A stretch of DNA of 64,000 nt from Pseudidiomarina homiensis (GTDB lineage: Bacteria > Pseudomonadota > Gammaproteobacteria > Enterobacterales > Alteromonadaceae): positions 372,001-436,000 of the forward strand of contig NZ_PIPX01000001.1 of the NCBI RefSeq assembly GCF_003987225.1, read 5' to 3'. This document shows positions 44,385-54,418 of this stretch, in pieces. The notes under the pieces are model-generated. The model did no database searches. It was not told where the DNA came from and was given only the letters and a program-made list of their open reading frames with translations. A program made the position numbers and the translations under genes. The stretch's first letter is position 1. The number at the start of each line of letters is the position of its first letter.

Positions 44385-46301
44385 ATGCCTGTAGTAACGC
44401 TGCCTGATGGAAGTCAACGCGCTTTCGATAAACCTGTCTCTATTCTCGAAGTAGCTCAAGATATCGGTCCTGGCCTCGCAAAAGCGACTGTGGCCGGCAA
44501 AATCAATGGTGAACTGGCCGATGCCTGTGACCAGATTACCGAAGACGCGACAGTCCACATTATTACCCCGAAAGACGAGGAAGGCGTGGAGATCATCCGC
44601 CACTCGTGTGCGCACCTGTTAGGCCATGCGTTAAAACAACTGTTCCCACAAGTGAAAATGGCGATAGGTCCGGTCATTGATAACGGTTTTTATTACGACG
44701 TTGACCTTGATAAAGCCCTAACCCAAGACGATCTTGACGCGCTCGAGAAGCGTATGAAAGAACTGGCAAAGACTGAATACGAAGTGGTGAAAAAGAAAGT
44801 GAGCTGGCAAGAAGCTCGCGAGACTTTTGTTGAACGCCACGAACCGTACAAAATTGAAATTCTTGATGAAAACATAAGCCAAGACGATCGTCCTGCGCTT
44901 TATCATCACGAAGAATACACTGACATGTGTCGTGGTCCGCACGTACCGAACATGAAGTTCTGCCAGCATTTCAAAATTATGAAAGTGGCGGGTGCGTACT
45001 GGCGTGGCAGCTCTGACAACAAGATGTTGCAGCGTATTTACGGCACTGCATGGTCAGATAAGAAACAACTAAAAGCTTATTTACAGCGTCTTGAAGAAGC
45101 TGAAAAACGTGATCACCGCAAAATTGGTAAGTCACAAGATCTCTTCCACTGGCAAGAAGAAGCGCCGGGTATGGTGTTCTGGCATCACAACGGCTGGACC
45201 GTGTTCCAAGAACTTGAGACCTATGTGCGCGAGAAGTTGCGTGAATATAATTACCAAGAGGTGAAAGGTCCGTTCATGATGGACCGCGTACTGTGGGAAA
45301 AATCAGGTCACTGGGAAAAATTCTCAGAACTGATGTTCACCACTGCGTCAGAAAACCGCGAGTATGCGATTAAGCCGATGAACTGCCCTGGGCACGTACA
45401 AATCTTTAACCAGGGTTTGAAATCCTACCGTGATTTGCCGCTGCGCATGGCTGAGTTTGGCTGCTGTCACCGTAATGAACCTTCGGGTGCATTGCATGGT
45501 TTGATGCGTGTACGCGGCTTTACGCAAGATGATGCGCACATCTTCTGTACGCCTGAGCAAGTGCAAGAAGAAGTTAGCGGCTGTATTAAAATGGTTTATG
45601 AAACCTATAAAACCTTTGGTTTCGAAGACATTGTCGTGAAACTTTCAACGCGTCCAGAAAAACGTTTGGGTGATGATGCAACGTGGGATCATGCCGAGCA
45701 AGCGCTCGCTGAAGCACTGAAGAACAATGGTATTGAATTTGAATATCTGCCCGGTGAAGGCGCCTTCTATGGTCCAAAAATTGAATTCACGCTGCATGAC
45801 TGTTTAGGTCGTGCTTGGCAGTGCGGTACCGTACAGCTCGACTTCGCCTTGCCAGGCCGTTTAGGCGCAACTTATGTGGGCGAAGACAACGAGCGCCACA
45901 CGCCGGTGATGATTCACCGTGCGATTTTGGGCTCGCTTGAGCGTTTTATGGGTATTCTTATTGAAGAATATGCCGGTTATTTCCCAGTTTGGCTTGCGCC
46001 AACACAGATTGTGGTGATGAATATCACCGATAATCAGGCTGATTTCGTCAAAAATACCGTAAAAGAGTTGAATAAACTCGGATTTAGGGCGACAGCCGAC
46101 TTGAGAAATGAGAAAATAGGCTTTAAAATTCGCGAACACACATTAAAACGTGTTCCTTATATGTTGGTTGTCGGCGATAAAGAAGTCGAGAACCAAGCGG
46201 TTGCGGTACGTACCCGTCGCGGTGAAGACCAAGGCGTAAAAGGCCTGGAGCAATTTATTGCAGAGCTGCAAGACGAAGTACGTAGTCGCAAAATTAGTTA
46301 A
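44385..46301 (+). CDS. thrS: Threonine--tRNA ligase
   Basis: A 638-residue class II synthetase. N-terminal TGS domain ([23 protein letters not shown]), editing domain with [17 protein letters not shown], catalytic core ([51 protein letters not shown]) and anticodon-binding C-terminus ([10 protein letters not shown]). Same length as usual. First gene of the thrS-infC-rpmI-rplT block. Confidence 0.98.
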   Translation: MPVVTLPDGSQRAFDKPVSILEVAQDIGPGLAKATVAGKINGELADACDQITEDATVHIITPKDEEGVEIIRHSCAHLLGHALKQLFPQVKMAIGPVIDNGFYYDVDLDKALTQDDLDALEKRMKELAKTEYEVVKKKVSWQEARETFVERHEPYKIEILDENISQDDRPALYHHEEYTDMCRGPHVPNMKFCQHFKIMKVAGAYWRGSSDNKMLQRIYGTAWSDKKQLKAYLQRLEEAEKRDHRKIGKSQDLFHWQEEAPGMVFWHHNGWTVFQELETYVREKLREYNYQEVKGPFMMDRVLWEKSGHWEKFSELMFTTASENREYAIKPMNCPGHVQIFNQGLKSYRDLPLRMAEFGCCHRNEPSGALHGLMRVRGFTQDDAHIFCTPEQVQEEVSGCIKMVYETYKTFGFEDIVVKLSTRPEKRLGDDATWDHAEQALAEALKNNGIEFEYLPGEGAFYGPKIEFTLHDCLGRAWQCGTVQLDFALPGRLGATYVGEDNERHTPVMIHRAILGSLERFMGILIEEYAGYFPVWLAPTQIVVMNITDNQADFVKNTVKELNKLGFRATADLRNEKIGFKIREHTLKRVPYMLVVGDKEVENQAVAVRTRRGEDQGVKGLEQFIAELQDEVRSRKIS

Positions 46302-46320
46302 TTGATTGGAGGAATGACCC

Positions 46321-46863
46321 ATTAAAGGCGGAAAAAGAACTCAGAAAGCTGCTGACAAAAATCGTATCAACGACGAAATTCGCGTTAATGAAGTGCGCTT
46401 GATCGGCGTTGAAGGTGAACAGATTGGTGTCGTAAGTATTCAAGAAGCTCTTGAGAAGGCCGAAGAGGCCGGTGTTGATCTGGTGGAAATTAGCCCTAAT
46501 GCGGAGCCACCAGTATGTCGTCTGATGGATTATGGCAAGTTCCTCTACGAAAAAGCTAAGAACGCGAAAGAGCAAAAGAAAAATCAGAAACAGATTCAGG
46601 TTAAGGAAGTTAAATTCCGTCCTGGTACTGATGAGGGCGATTATCAGGTAAAACTACGCAACCTGACTCGCTTCCTCGAGGGAGGTGACAAAACTAAAGT
46701 CACCGTTCGTTTCCGTGGCCGTGAAATGGCGCACCAAGAACTCGGTATCGAATTGTTGAATCGTATCAAAGACGATTTGCAAGAGATATCAACTCTTGAG
46801 TCGTTCCCGAGACGGGCTGAGGGTCGCCAGATGATTATGGTTCTGGCCCCTGCTAAGAAGTAA
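46321..46863 (+). CDS. infC: Translation initiation factor IF-3, ATT start
   Basis: A 180-residue IF-3. The start is the rare codon ATT at 46321, with GGAGGA at 46308-46313, giving (M)[20 protein letters not shown], which lines up with E. coli IF-3 (also AUU-initiated). Starting at the first ATG-type codon would lose about 24 conserved residues. The rare codon lets IF-3 repress its own translation. N- and C-domains ([47 protein letters not shown]) are complete. Confidence 0.96.
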   Translation: MKGGKRTQKAADKNRINDEIRVNEVRLIGVEGEQIGVVSIQEALEKAEEAGVDLVEISPNAEPPVCRLMDYGKFLYEKAKNAKEQKKNQKQIQVKEVKFRPGTDEGDYQVKLRNLTRFLEGGDKTKVTVRFRGREMAHQELGIELLNRIKDDLQEISTLESFPRRAEGRQMIMVLAPAKK

Positions 46864-46939
46864 CTGTGGTCCACAAGTAGGTAGGCATTGGCCAACCTCA
46901 CCCTGTTACACTTGTAGTTAACAATGCGGAGTAGTTTTC

Positions 46940-47137
46940 ATGCCGAAAATGAAATCGAAAAAGGGCGCATCTAAGCGCTTCAAAAAAACCGCTTCAGGCG
47001 GCTTTAAATGTAAACAGTCTCATTTGCGTCACATCCTGACCAAAAAGAGCTCAAAGCGGAAGCGTCACCTGCGTGCTAAAAGCATGGTGCACGAAGCCGA
47101 TGTTGGCTTAGTTCAGCGTATGTTACCGTTCGCGTAA
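46940..47137 (+). CDS. rpmI: 50S ribosomal protein L35
   Basis: A 65-residue L35 ([31 protein letters not shown]). 76 bases after infC, 16 bases before rplT. Intact. Confidence 0.97.
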   Translation: MPKMKSKKGASKRFKKTASGGFKCKQSHLRHILTKKSSKRKRHLRAKSMVHEADVGLVQRMLPFA

Positions 47138-47153
47138 GGAAAGGAGATAGCAA

Positions 47154-47507
47154 ATGGCACGAGTAAAACGTGGTGTGATCGCGCGTGCGCGTCACAAGAA
47201 AGTCCTGAAGCAGGCGAAAGGTTATTATGGTGCTCGTTCACGTGTTTATCGCGTAGCGAAGCAAGCAGTTATCAAAGCAGGTCAATATGCATACCGTGAC
47301 CGCCGTCAGAAGAAACGTCAATTCCGCCAATTGTGGATTGTGCGTATCAACGCTGCGGCACGTCAAAACGGTTTGTCATACAGCCGCTTTATCAACGGTT
47401 TGAAAAAAGCATCTGTTGAAATCGATCGTAAAATTCTGGCAGACATCGCAGTTCATGACCAAAATGGTTTTGCTGCGCTAGTAGAGAAAGCAAAAAGCTC
47501 TCTATAA
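47154..47507 (+). CDS. rplT: 50S ribosomal protein L20
   Basis: A 117-residue L20 ([49 protein letters not shown]). AAGGAG precedes the ATG. In relatives L20 represses its own operon; an operator was not identified here. Confidence 0.98.
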   Translation: MARVKRGVIARARHKKVLKQAKGYYGARSRVYRVAKQAVIKAGQYAYRDRRQKKRQFRQLWIVRINAAARQNGLSYSRFINGLKKASVEIDRKILADIAVHDQNGFAALVEKAKSSL

Positions 47508-47510
47508 GCC

Positions 47511-48588
<1,078 letters not shown>

Positions 48589-48601
48589 TTCGGGTGCAGT
48601 G

Positions 48602-50989
48602 ATGAAATTTAGTGAAAAGTGGTTACGTAGTTGGGTAAACCCCGCACTTGATCAAGTCGCTCTGGCCGAGCAATTGAGCATGGCTGGTCTTGAAGTCGAC
48701 GATGTCACACCTGTTGCTGAAGCCTTCAGCAAAGTAGTAGTGGGTGAAGTCACGAAATGCTGGCAACATCCAGACGCAGACAAGTTGCAAGTTACCGAAG
48801 TCAATATTGGTGAAGCTGAACCCGCGACCATCGTTTGCGGTGCGCCGAATTGCCGCCAAGGGCTCAAAGTTGCGGTGGCGACCATTGGTGCCGTGTTACC
48901 CGGCGACTTCAAAATCAAAAAAGCGAAGCTACGCGGTCAGCCGTCGCACGGCATGCTGTGCTCGAGTTCAGAGCTGGGCTTGAACGACGATCACGATGGC
49001 ATCCTTGAATTGCCTCAAGATGCACCAGTTGGTATGGACTATCGTGAGTACCTAGAGCTCAACGATGTGACATTCGACGTTGATCTAACACCGAACCGTG
49101 CCGACTGTCTTGGTGTGCGTGGTATTGCGCGTGAAGTTGGCGTGTTAAACCGCATTGAGGTTAATGAACCTGAAATCAAACCAGTTACCGCGAGTCATCA
49201 AGAGCAGCGTGCGATTGTACTTGATGCGCCAGAAGCTTGTCCGCGTTATCTGGGGCGTCTAGTCCGTGACGTGAATGTTACTGCTGAGTCGCCATTATGG
49301 CTAACCGAGCGTTTACGTCGTAGTGGTATTCGTAGCATTGACCCCGTAGTCGATGTTACCAACTACGTCTTGCTAGAGCTTGGCCACCCAATGCACGCGT
49401 TTGACCATGATAAGCTTAGCGGTGCGGTGCATGTACGTATGGCGAAAGCCGAAGAAAAGCTTACCTTGCTTGACGGCAATGAAGTCACATTGCAGGACGA
49501 TGTCTTGGTTATTGCAGACGAAGAAAAAGCGCTAGCGATGGCCGGTATTTTCGGTGGCGAAGGCAGTGGTGTCACCGTTGATAGTAAGAACATATTCCTT
49601 GAAAGCGCCTTCTTTGCACCAGAGGCGATTGCTGGGCGTGCCCGCCGCTTTGGCCTGCACACCGATGCCTCACATCGTTATGAACGTGGAGTTGATCCTG
49701 AGTTGCAGCGCACTGCCATGGAACGTGCTACGCAATTGATCATCGACATTTGCGGTGGTGAAGCGGGTCCGATTGTCGAAGCGAAAGATGAGCGCTTTAT
49801 TCCGCAACCGCAACAAGTCACCCTACGCCAAGCACGTCTTAACAAAGTGTTAGGTATTGAACTTGATGCCGAAGAAGTCACCGAAATTCTCGAACGCCTT
49901 GGGTTTGGTGTGAGCTTTGCGGATGCGACTTGGCAGGTGACCGTTCCGACGTTCCGTTTTGATATTAGTATCGAAGAAGATCTGATCGAAGAAGTCGCGC
50001 GGATTTATGGTTACCACCGTATTCAAGCGGCAGCGCCTGCAGCACAACTGCGCATGGTGGCGCGCCAAGAGGCACATGTTAGCACAGTGAAATTAAAGCG
50101 CTTGCTGATCGATCGTGGCTACCAAGAAGCCATCACCTACAGTTTTGTTGATCCAAAGCATCAAGCCTTATTATTTGATGAAACTGCAGCGCTAACTTTG
50201 CCATTCCCGATCAGTGTGGAAATGTCATCGATGCGTGTTAGCCTCTGGCCTGGTCTACTCGGCGCGGTTGCGCATAACCAGAAACGCCAGCAGCAAAGCC
50301 TAGCTTTTTGCGAGACAGGTTTACGTTTTGTTCCAGATGAACGCGCAGAGAATGGTGTGCGCCAAGAAGCGATGATTGCTGGCGTGCGCGCCGGTAAAGC
50401 CACTGCTGAACATTGGCAAGAGGGTGAACGTGCCGTTGACTTTTTTGATGTCAAAGGTGACGTTGAAGCGCTACTTGCGTTAACTGGCGAAGCTGAAGCC
50501 TACACCTTTGTAGCTGACTCTCATCCAGCGCTGCATCCTGGCCAAGCAGCTGCCATCTTCAAAAATGGCAAATGCGTCGGTTATGTTGGTGCTGTGCATC
50601 CGCAGTTTGAGAAGAAACTCGGTCTCAATGGCCGTACTTATGTATTTGAACTCGAACTAGCGGCAGTGCAACAGCGCGCAGTGCCGCAAGCTCAACCTGT
50701 TTCGAAGTACCCATCGATTCGTCGTGACTTAGCCATTGTTGTTCCGATGCAGTTAGCTGCGGGTGAAGTTCTCAAGGCTATTGAAAATATTGGCGTAAAT
50801 CATTTAGTTGGCCTAAACTTATTTGACGTTTATGAGGGTTCTGGCGTTGCTGACGGTTATCGTAGTTTAGCGTTATCGTTAACGTTGCAACATCCAGAGC
50901 GCACGTTAGAAGATCAAGAGATCAATACTGCGGTTAAAGCAGTGGTTGATATGCTGACCAACGAATTTGGGGCAACCCTTAGGGAGTAA
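48602..50989 (+). CDS. pheT: Phenylalanine--tRNA ligase beta subunit
   Basis: A 795-residue beta subunit: N-terminal MKFSEKWLRSWVNP, EMAP-like tRNA-binding domain (VVVGEVTKCWQHPDADKLQVTEV), B3/B4 editing domain, B5 and C-terminal ferredoxin-fold anticodon domain (VSKYPSIRRDLAIVVP). 13 bases after pheS, 3 bases before ihfA. ATG at 48602 chosen over GTG at 48599. Confidence 0.97.
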   Translation: MKFSEKWLRSWVNPALDQVALAEQLSMAGLEVDDVTPVAEAFSKVVVGEVTKCWQHPDADKLQVTEVNIGEAEPATIVCGAPNCRQGLKVAVATIGAVLPGDFKIKKAKLRGQPSHGMLCSSSELGLNDDHDGILELPQDAPVGMDYREYLELNDVTFDVDLTPNRADCLGVRGIAREVGVLNRIEVNEPEIKPVTASHQEQRAIVLDAPEACPRYLGRLVRDVNVTAESPLWLTERLRRSGIRSIDPVVDVTNYVLLELGHPMHAFDHDKLSGAVHVRMAKAEEKLTLLDGNEVTLQDDVLVIADEEKALAMAGIFGGEGSGVTVDSKNIFLESAFFAPEAIAGRARRFGLHTDASHRYERGVDPELQRTAMERATQLIIDICGGEAGPIVEAKDERFIPQPQQVTLRQARLNKVLGIELDAEEVTEILERLGFGVSFADATWQVTVPTFRFDISIEEDLIEEVARIYGYHRIQAAAPAAQLRMVARQEAHVSTVKLKRLLIDRGYQEAITYSFVDPKHQALLFDETAALTLPFPISVEMSSMRVSLWPGLLGAVAHNQKRQQQSLAFCETGLRFVPDERAENGVRQEAMIAGVRAGKATAEHWQEGERAVDFFDVKGDVEALLALTGEAEAYTFVADSHPALHPGQAAAIFKNGKCVGYVGAVHPQFEKKLGLNGRTYVFELELAAVQQRAVPQAQPVSKYPSIRRDLAIVVPMQLAAGEVLKAIENIGVNHLVGLNLFDVYEGSGVADGYRSLALSLTLQHPERTLEDQEINTAVKAVVDMLTNEFGATLRE

Positions 50990-50992
50990 GCT

Positions 50993-51286
50993 ATGGCGCT
51001 GACCAAAGCAGATATGGCTGAACATTTGTTTGATAAATTCGGTATCAATAAACGTGATGCTAAAGATCTGGTTGAGAACTTTTTTGAAGAAATTCGTCGT
51101 ACGTTAGAGCAGGGCGAAGAAGTAAAGCTCTCAGGTTTTGGTAATTTTGAACTGCGGACCAAGAACGAACGTCCAGGTCGTAACCCGAAAACCGGTGAAG
51201 ATATTCCTATTTCGGCGCGCAGAGTCGTGACGTTCCGTCCCGGACAAAAACTTAAGCAACGGGTCAGCAACGCAAAACCTAAGTAG
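50993..51286 (+). CDS. ihfA: Integration host factor alpha subunit
   Basis: A 97-residue IHF-alpha ([52 protein letters not shown]). DNA-bending arms with RPGRNPKTG are intact. Last gene of the translation block. Confidence 0.97.
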   Translation: MALTKADMAEHLFDKFGINKRDAKDLVENFFEEIRRTLEQGEEVKLSGFGNFELRTKNERPGRNPKTGEDIPISARRVVTFRPGQKLKQRVSNAKPK

Positions 51287-51303
51287 TTACGAAAAGCAGT
51301 TAC

Positions 51304-51332
51304 AAAAAAGCCGCTCAGTTGAGCGGCTTTTT
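51304..51332. terminator. Terminator after ihfA
   Basis: AAAAAAGCCGCTCA and TGAGCGGCTTTTT form a strong hairpin with A and T tracts on both sides; it separates ihfA from the convergent chrR. Confidence 0.9.
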
Positions 51333-51359
51333 AATTGGCGATGATAGAGAGTGTGTAGC

Positions 51360-52049
51360 TTATTTAAAGAACAAGCTACTAAACGGATTGAGCAAGCGGC
51401 TCAAACCAGAAGTAAACTGCATAGGTGCGTCTAACGCAGCTAAGGTAAGGCAGTCTTCGTCGCGAGTTTCAGGGGTGTGCTTCACTGAACCATCTAAAAA
51501 GACGAAGTCACCATCTCGGTACTCAGCTGTTTCATCGTTGAATACACCGTTGACCACCAAGGTTGCTTCACGGCCTTTGTGGGTGTGCTCTGGAACTCTT
51601 GTGCCCTTGTCCATATAGATAAAGGTGAGGACGTCTTCACCACCGATCTGAACAGGCGCACGCCACATTTGGCCGATCAACTTGTGCCATTCACCAATCC
51701 GGTGCTGACTACGCGCTAAAGTTGCCGGCAACTTAAAGCGCTTACCTTCAAGCACAAGCTCATCTGCCAACAATCCGGTGATGCGGCTCTCGTCACGGGC
51801 AGGAGTTTGCGACATGATCTGTTGCAACATCGCATCGCCGTTGAAACTATCGTTCGCGGCAAACAGCTCTTTAGGTGCTTGCTCTTGACCAAAGAGTTTA
51901 TTGGCAACCGTATTTTCCATGTCGCGCACTTGCGTTTGGCAATGTGGGCACATGTCAACATGGGTACCGACCATCATTAGCATCGCTGGACTCAAGTCAC
52001 CAGTGACGTAATGGAATAAATGTTCTTCGTTAGGGTGAAATTTAATCAT
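51360..52049 (-). CDS. chrR: ChrR-type zinc anti-sigma factor with cupin domain
   Basis: A 229-residue anti-sigma factor. N-terminal zinc site: His5, His30, Cys34, Cys37 (THVDMCPHC), the HxxxCxxC arrangement of ChrR. C-terminal cupin (about 125-220) has metal-ligand-like residues His155, His157, Glu161 and His191 (VPEHTHKGREATLVV; GSVKHTPE). ChrR releases its sigma factor on singlet oxygen or organic peroxide stress. Overlaps the sigma gene by 8 bases. Confidence 0.92.
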   Translation of the reverse strand: MIKFHPNEEHLFHYVTGDLSPAMLMMVGTHVDMCPHCQTQVRDMENTVANKLFGQEQAPKELFAANDSFNGDAMLQQIMSQTPARDESRITGLLADELVLEGKRFKLPATLARSQHRIGEWHKLIGQMWRAPVQIGGEDVLTFIYMDKGTRVPEHTHKGREATLVVNGVFNDETAEYRDGDFVFLDGSVKHTPETRDEDCLTLAALDAPMQFTSGLSRLLNPFSSLFFK

Positions 52050-52665
52050 CGCTATGTATCAACTCTCTTAATTTCTGTAAAGCTAATCGCGTGCGAGACT
52101 TAACGGTACCTAGCGGAATACCGAGTGCGTCTGCGACTTCCTGTTGTGATTTCCCTTCCACATAAATCAATTCGATGACAATACGCTGAGCCTTTGGCAA
52201 AAGTTCACAATAGCCTGCAAGCTGTTGCATCAATAGGTCATCATCGAGGGCATAGTCATCATCTAAACTATCGTTTTGTTCGGCGAGAACCGGCCATAAT
52301 TCGTCGGCACTTAAATCATGCTGACGATGTTTGTTCTTTCTGAGGAAATCAAAACGGATGTTGCGTGCAATAGTAAATATCCACGTTGAGGCAGAACCTC
52401 GATCTGGCTTGAATAAGTGTGCTTTGTTCCAGACATTCGTCATGGTTTCTTGAACCAAATCCATCGCCGTTTGTTCGTTACCGAACTGGCGAGTGGCGTA
52501 GGCTTTAAGGCGCGGCGCGAAGTAACTAAACAATTCACTAAATGCTTGGCGAGATTGTTCGGTTGCAACAAGGGCGAGTAAAGCCGCAGCGTGGTCTGGG
52601 TCATCAGGCTGCGCAGAGGACGTCATAGGTTTCCGTTTTAGTTGTGTAGCGGTCACTGTCTGCAT
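52042..52665 (-). CDS. rpoE: ECF RNA polymerase sigma factor, RpoE/ECF11 type (ChrR partner)
   Basis: A 207-residue ECF sigma factor. Region 2: FSELFSYFAPRLKAYATRQFGNEQTAMDLVQETMTNVW and STWIFTIARNIRFDFLR. Region 4: LPKAQRIVIELIYVEGKSQQEVADALGIPLGTVKSRTRLALQKLR. Start at 52665 (AGGT upstream) is chosen since a longer frame runs through the promoter at 52705-52730; a shorter start at 52626 is possible. Drives its own operon and probably the neighbouring stress genes. Confidence 0.93.
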   Translation of the reverse strand: MQTVTATQLKRKPMTSSAQPDDPDHAAALLALVATEQSRQAFSELFSYFAPRLKAYATRQFGNEQTAMDLVQETMTNVWNKAHLFKPDRGSASTWIFTIARNIRFDFLRKNKHRQHDLSADELWPVLAEQNDSLDDDYALDDDLLMQQLAGYCELLPKAQRIVIELIYVEGKSQQEVADALGIPLGTVKSRTRLALQKLRELIHSDD

Positions 52666-52704
52666 AGTAATACCTGTCCGAGGTTTCCTCAAGTTACTTT
52701 CCGT

Positions 52705-52730
52705 TACGTGAGTTGTATAACTACGGATCA
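52705..52730 (-). promoter_or_regulatory. ECF11 (RpoE-ChrR) autoregulatory promoter
   Basis: On the minus strand TGATCC (52725-52730), 16-base spacer, CGTA (52705-52708). This is the known -35/-10 pair for ChrR-controlled sigma factors. The start site would fall near 52697, about 30 bases before the rpoE start codon. It lies at the 3' end of the LON-domain gene. Confidence 0.85.
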
Positions 52731-53332
52731 CTTTTCCGTTCACTTTCGTGAATTAACCCTGCAAGGTAGTCCAACGTACGTGAACAACAAGGCTCTTTTA
52801 ATAATTCCTGTTTCACTTTGGCGTCCACTGGGAGTAGTTCAAGCCAGCGCTGACAAATCCAATCAGCCCGAGCTAAACGATCATCAGTTGGGCACTCGCC
52901 TAATTCAGGGTACTCACCGTAGACCTGACACAAGCGTTCGGCTAGATGACTGTAGCTAGTGGGCAAGGGTGTAGGCTGCCAAGGTTCACGTATGGCAACT
53001 TCACCACGACGCAAACCATCTGAGTCAACGCTGATGGTATTGATCTGGCATGGCTCGATACCCTCAACGGTGATCCCCAGCAGACCATCATCGCGGTGTT
53101 CAAAGTCAATCACACGAGCGAGCGTGGCAACTGGATGAATGTGGGTATTTTGCTCTACCGAACCGTTGTCGTTGAACATACACATGCCAATACGACCGTC
53201 ATCGCCTTGCGCACAGACCTCTCGTACCATCCGCAAGTAGCGTGGTTCAAAGATCCGCAAGCGCATGATGCCGCCAGGCAAAACATGGCCCGAGAGCGGG
53301 AACAATGGAATGTTGTTTAGTACAGGGTTCAT
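52721..53332 (-). CDS. LON-substrate-binding-domain protein
   Basis: A 203-residue protein made only of a Lon N-terminal-like domain: NIPLFPLSGHVLPGGIMRLRIFEPRYLRMV, then GVGTLAR-like VATLARVIDFEHRDDGLLGITVEG. No ATPase or protease domain, so not Lon itself. Function unknown. Its 3' end carries the rpoE promoter. Often found near stress genes in relatives (inference). Confidence 0.85.
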   Translation of the reverse strand: MNPVLNNIPLFPLSGHVLPGGIMRLRIFEPRYLRMVREVCAQGDDGRIGMCMFNDNGSVEQNTHIHPVATLARVIDFEHRDDGLLGITVEGIEPCQINTISVDSDGLRRGEVAIREPWQPTPLPTSYSHLAERLCQVYGEYPELGECPTDDRLARADWICQRWLELLPVDAKVKQELLKEPCCSRTLDYLAGLIHESERKSDP

Positions 53333-53382
53333 AGTTAATGCCTCGTAGGAAACATCGCTTGTTTCACTTGATATTCTGTGGT

Positions 53383-53408
53383 TACGTTAACTCAGTAAAT
53401 TGAGATCG
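53383..53408 (-). promoter_or_regulatory. Candidate ECF11-type promoter for the LON-domain gene
   Basis: On the minus strand CGATCT (53403-53408), exactly 16 bases, CGTA (53383-53386), about 50 bases before the start codon. The -10 is exact and the spacing matches the rpoE promoter; the -35 agrees at four of six positions. Confidence 0.45.
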
Positions 53409-53479
53409 ATTTTTATGAACTTTTTTTTACTTGCAGCGTACTGGTCTGCAAGGGATTTAATCGATGTTTGAGAGTAACT

Positions 53480-54418
53480 ATGCAAACTATAAAAGTTGGG
53501 ATCAGTGCTTGTTTGTTAGGGGATGAGGTTCGCTTCGATGGCGGCCATAAACGTTCGGCATTCTGTACCGATGAATTGGGGCGACACGTCGAGTTTGTGA
53601 AGCTGTGCCCGGAGGTTGGCATCGGCATGCCGGTACCACGGCCAACCATTAGGTTAGAAAGTCGTGAGCATGGCGTGCGTGCGATTGTGCCGAAAACTGG
53701 TGAGGATGTGACCGAACGTTTAACTGATTTTGCCGACCGTGCTAAGGGACACCTGACCCAAATAAGCGGCTATGTTCTCTGTGCGAAGTCACCAAGCTGC
53801 GGTATGGAACGGGTCAAGTTGTATAACCCTGAAAACGGTCATGCACGTAAAGAAGGTACGGGTATTTTTGCCGCACAGTTGCAACAGCGTTATCCGGCGC
53901 TACCGTTAGAGGAAGATGGACGCCTAAATGATCCTGCTTTGCGCGAAAATTTTGTCATGCGCGTATTTGTTTATGCAGCTTGGCAGGGGCTCTCACAGTC
54001 ACCAAGTAAAGCCGATTTACTGGGATTTCACACCAGCTTGAAACTTTTACTGTTGGCGCACAACCAACAAGTTTATCGGGAGTTAGGTCGTCAAGTTGCG
54101 CAACAGCAAGAAATGACGGCTGAGTTTCTTAAGAGCTATATAGAACAAGTCATGCAGGCGTTAGCGGAACCAGCAACGCGGGCGAACCACACAAACGTAT
54201 TGCAGCATATCCAAGGTTACTTCAAATCGGTGCTGAGTGACGACCAGCGTGCAGAATTAACGGATGCCATTCTTGCATACCGCCAAGGAATTGAACCGCT
54301 GTTGGTGCCATTAACGTTGCTACGTCATTACCTTCGTGAGTTTCCAAATGATTATCTAGCTGGGCAACGCTATTTAAACCCTTATCCAAAAGACCTAAAA
54401 CTGCGATATGGACTCTAA
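53480..54418 (+). CDS. DUF523 (TudS-like)-DUF1722 (YbgA) fusion protein
   Basis: A 312-residue two-domain protein. Residues about 5-150 are DUF523, with conserved Cys in ISACLLGD, KLCPEVGIG and CAKSPSCG that in TudS bind a [4Fe-4S] cluster for thiouracil desulfuration. Residues about 185-305 are DUF1722/YbgA (FHTSLKLLLLAHNQQVYRELGR; YPKDLKLRYGL). E. coli ybgA also precedes phrB. ATG at 53480 chosen; an upstream TTG is weaker. The stop abuts the phrB start (TAA-ATG). Confidence 0.88.
   Translation: MQTIKVGISACLLGDEVRFDGGHKRSAFCTDELGRHVEFVKLCPEVGIGMPVPRPTIRLESREHGVRAIVPKTGEDVTERLTDFADRAKGHLTQISGYVLCAKSPSCGMERVKLYNPENGHARKEGTGIFAAQLQQRYPALPLEEDGRLNDPALRENFVMRVFVYAAWQGLSQSPSKADLLGFHTSLKLLLLAHNQQVYRELGRQVAQQQEMTAEFLKSYIEQVMQALAEPATRANHTNVLQHIQGYFKSVLSDDQRAELTDAILAYRQGIEPLLVPLTLLRHYLREFPNDYLAGQRYLNPYPKDLKLRYGL

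Noticed and set aside
52666-52743. 26-codon upstream extension of rpoE
   Set aside because: It covers the ECF promoter and the expected transcription start.
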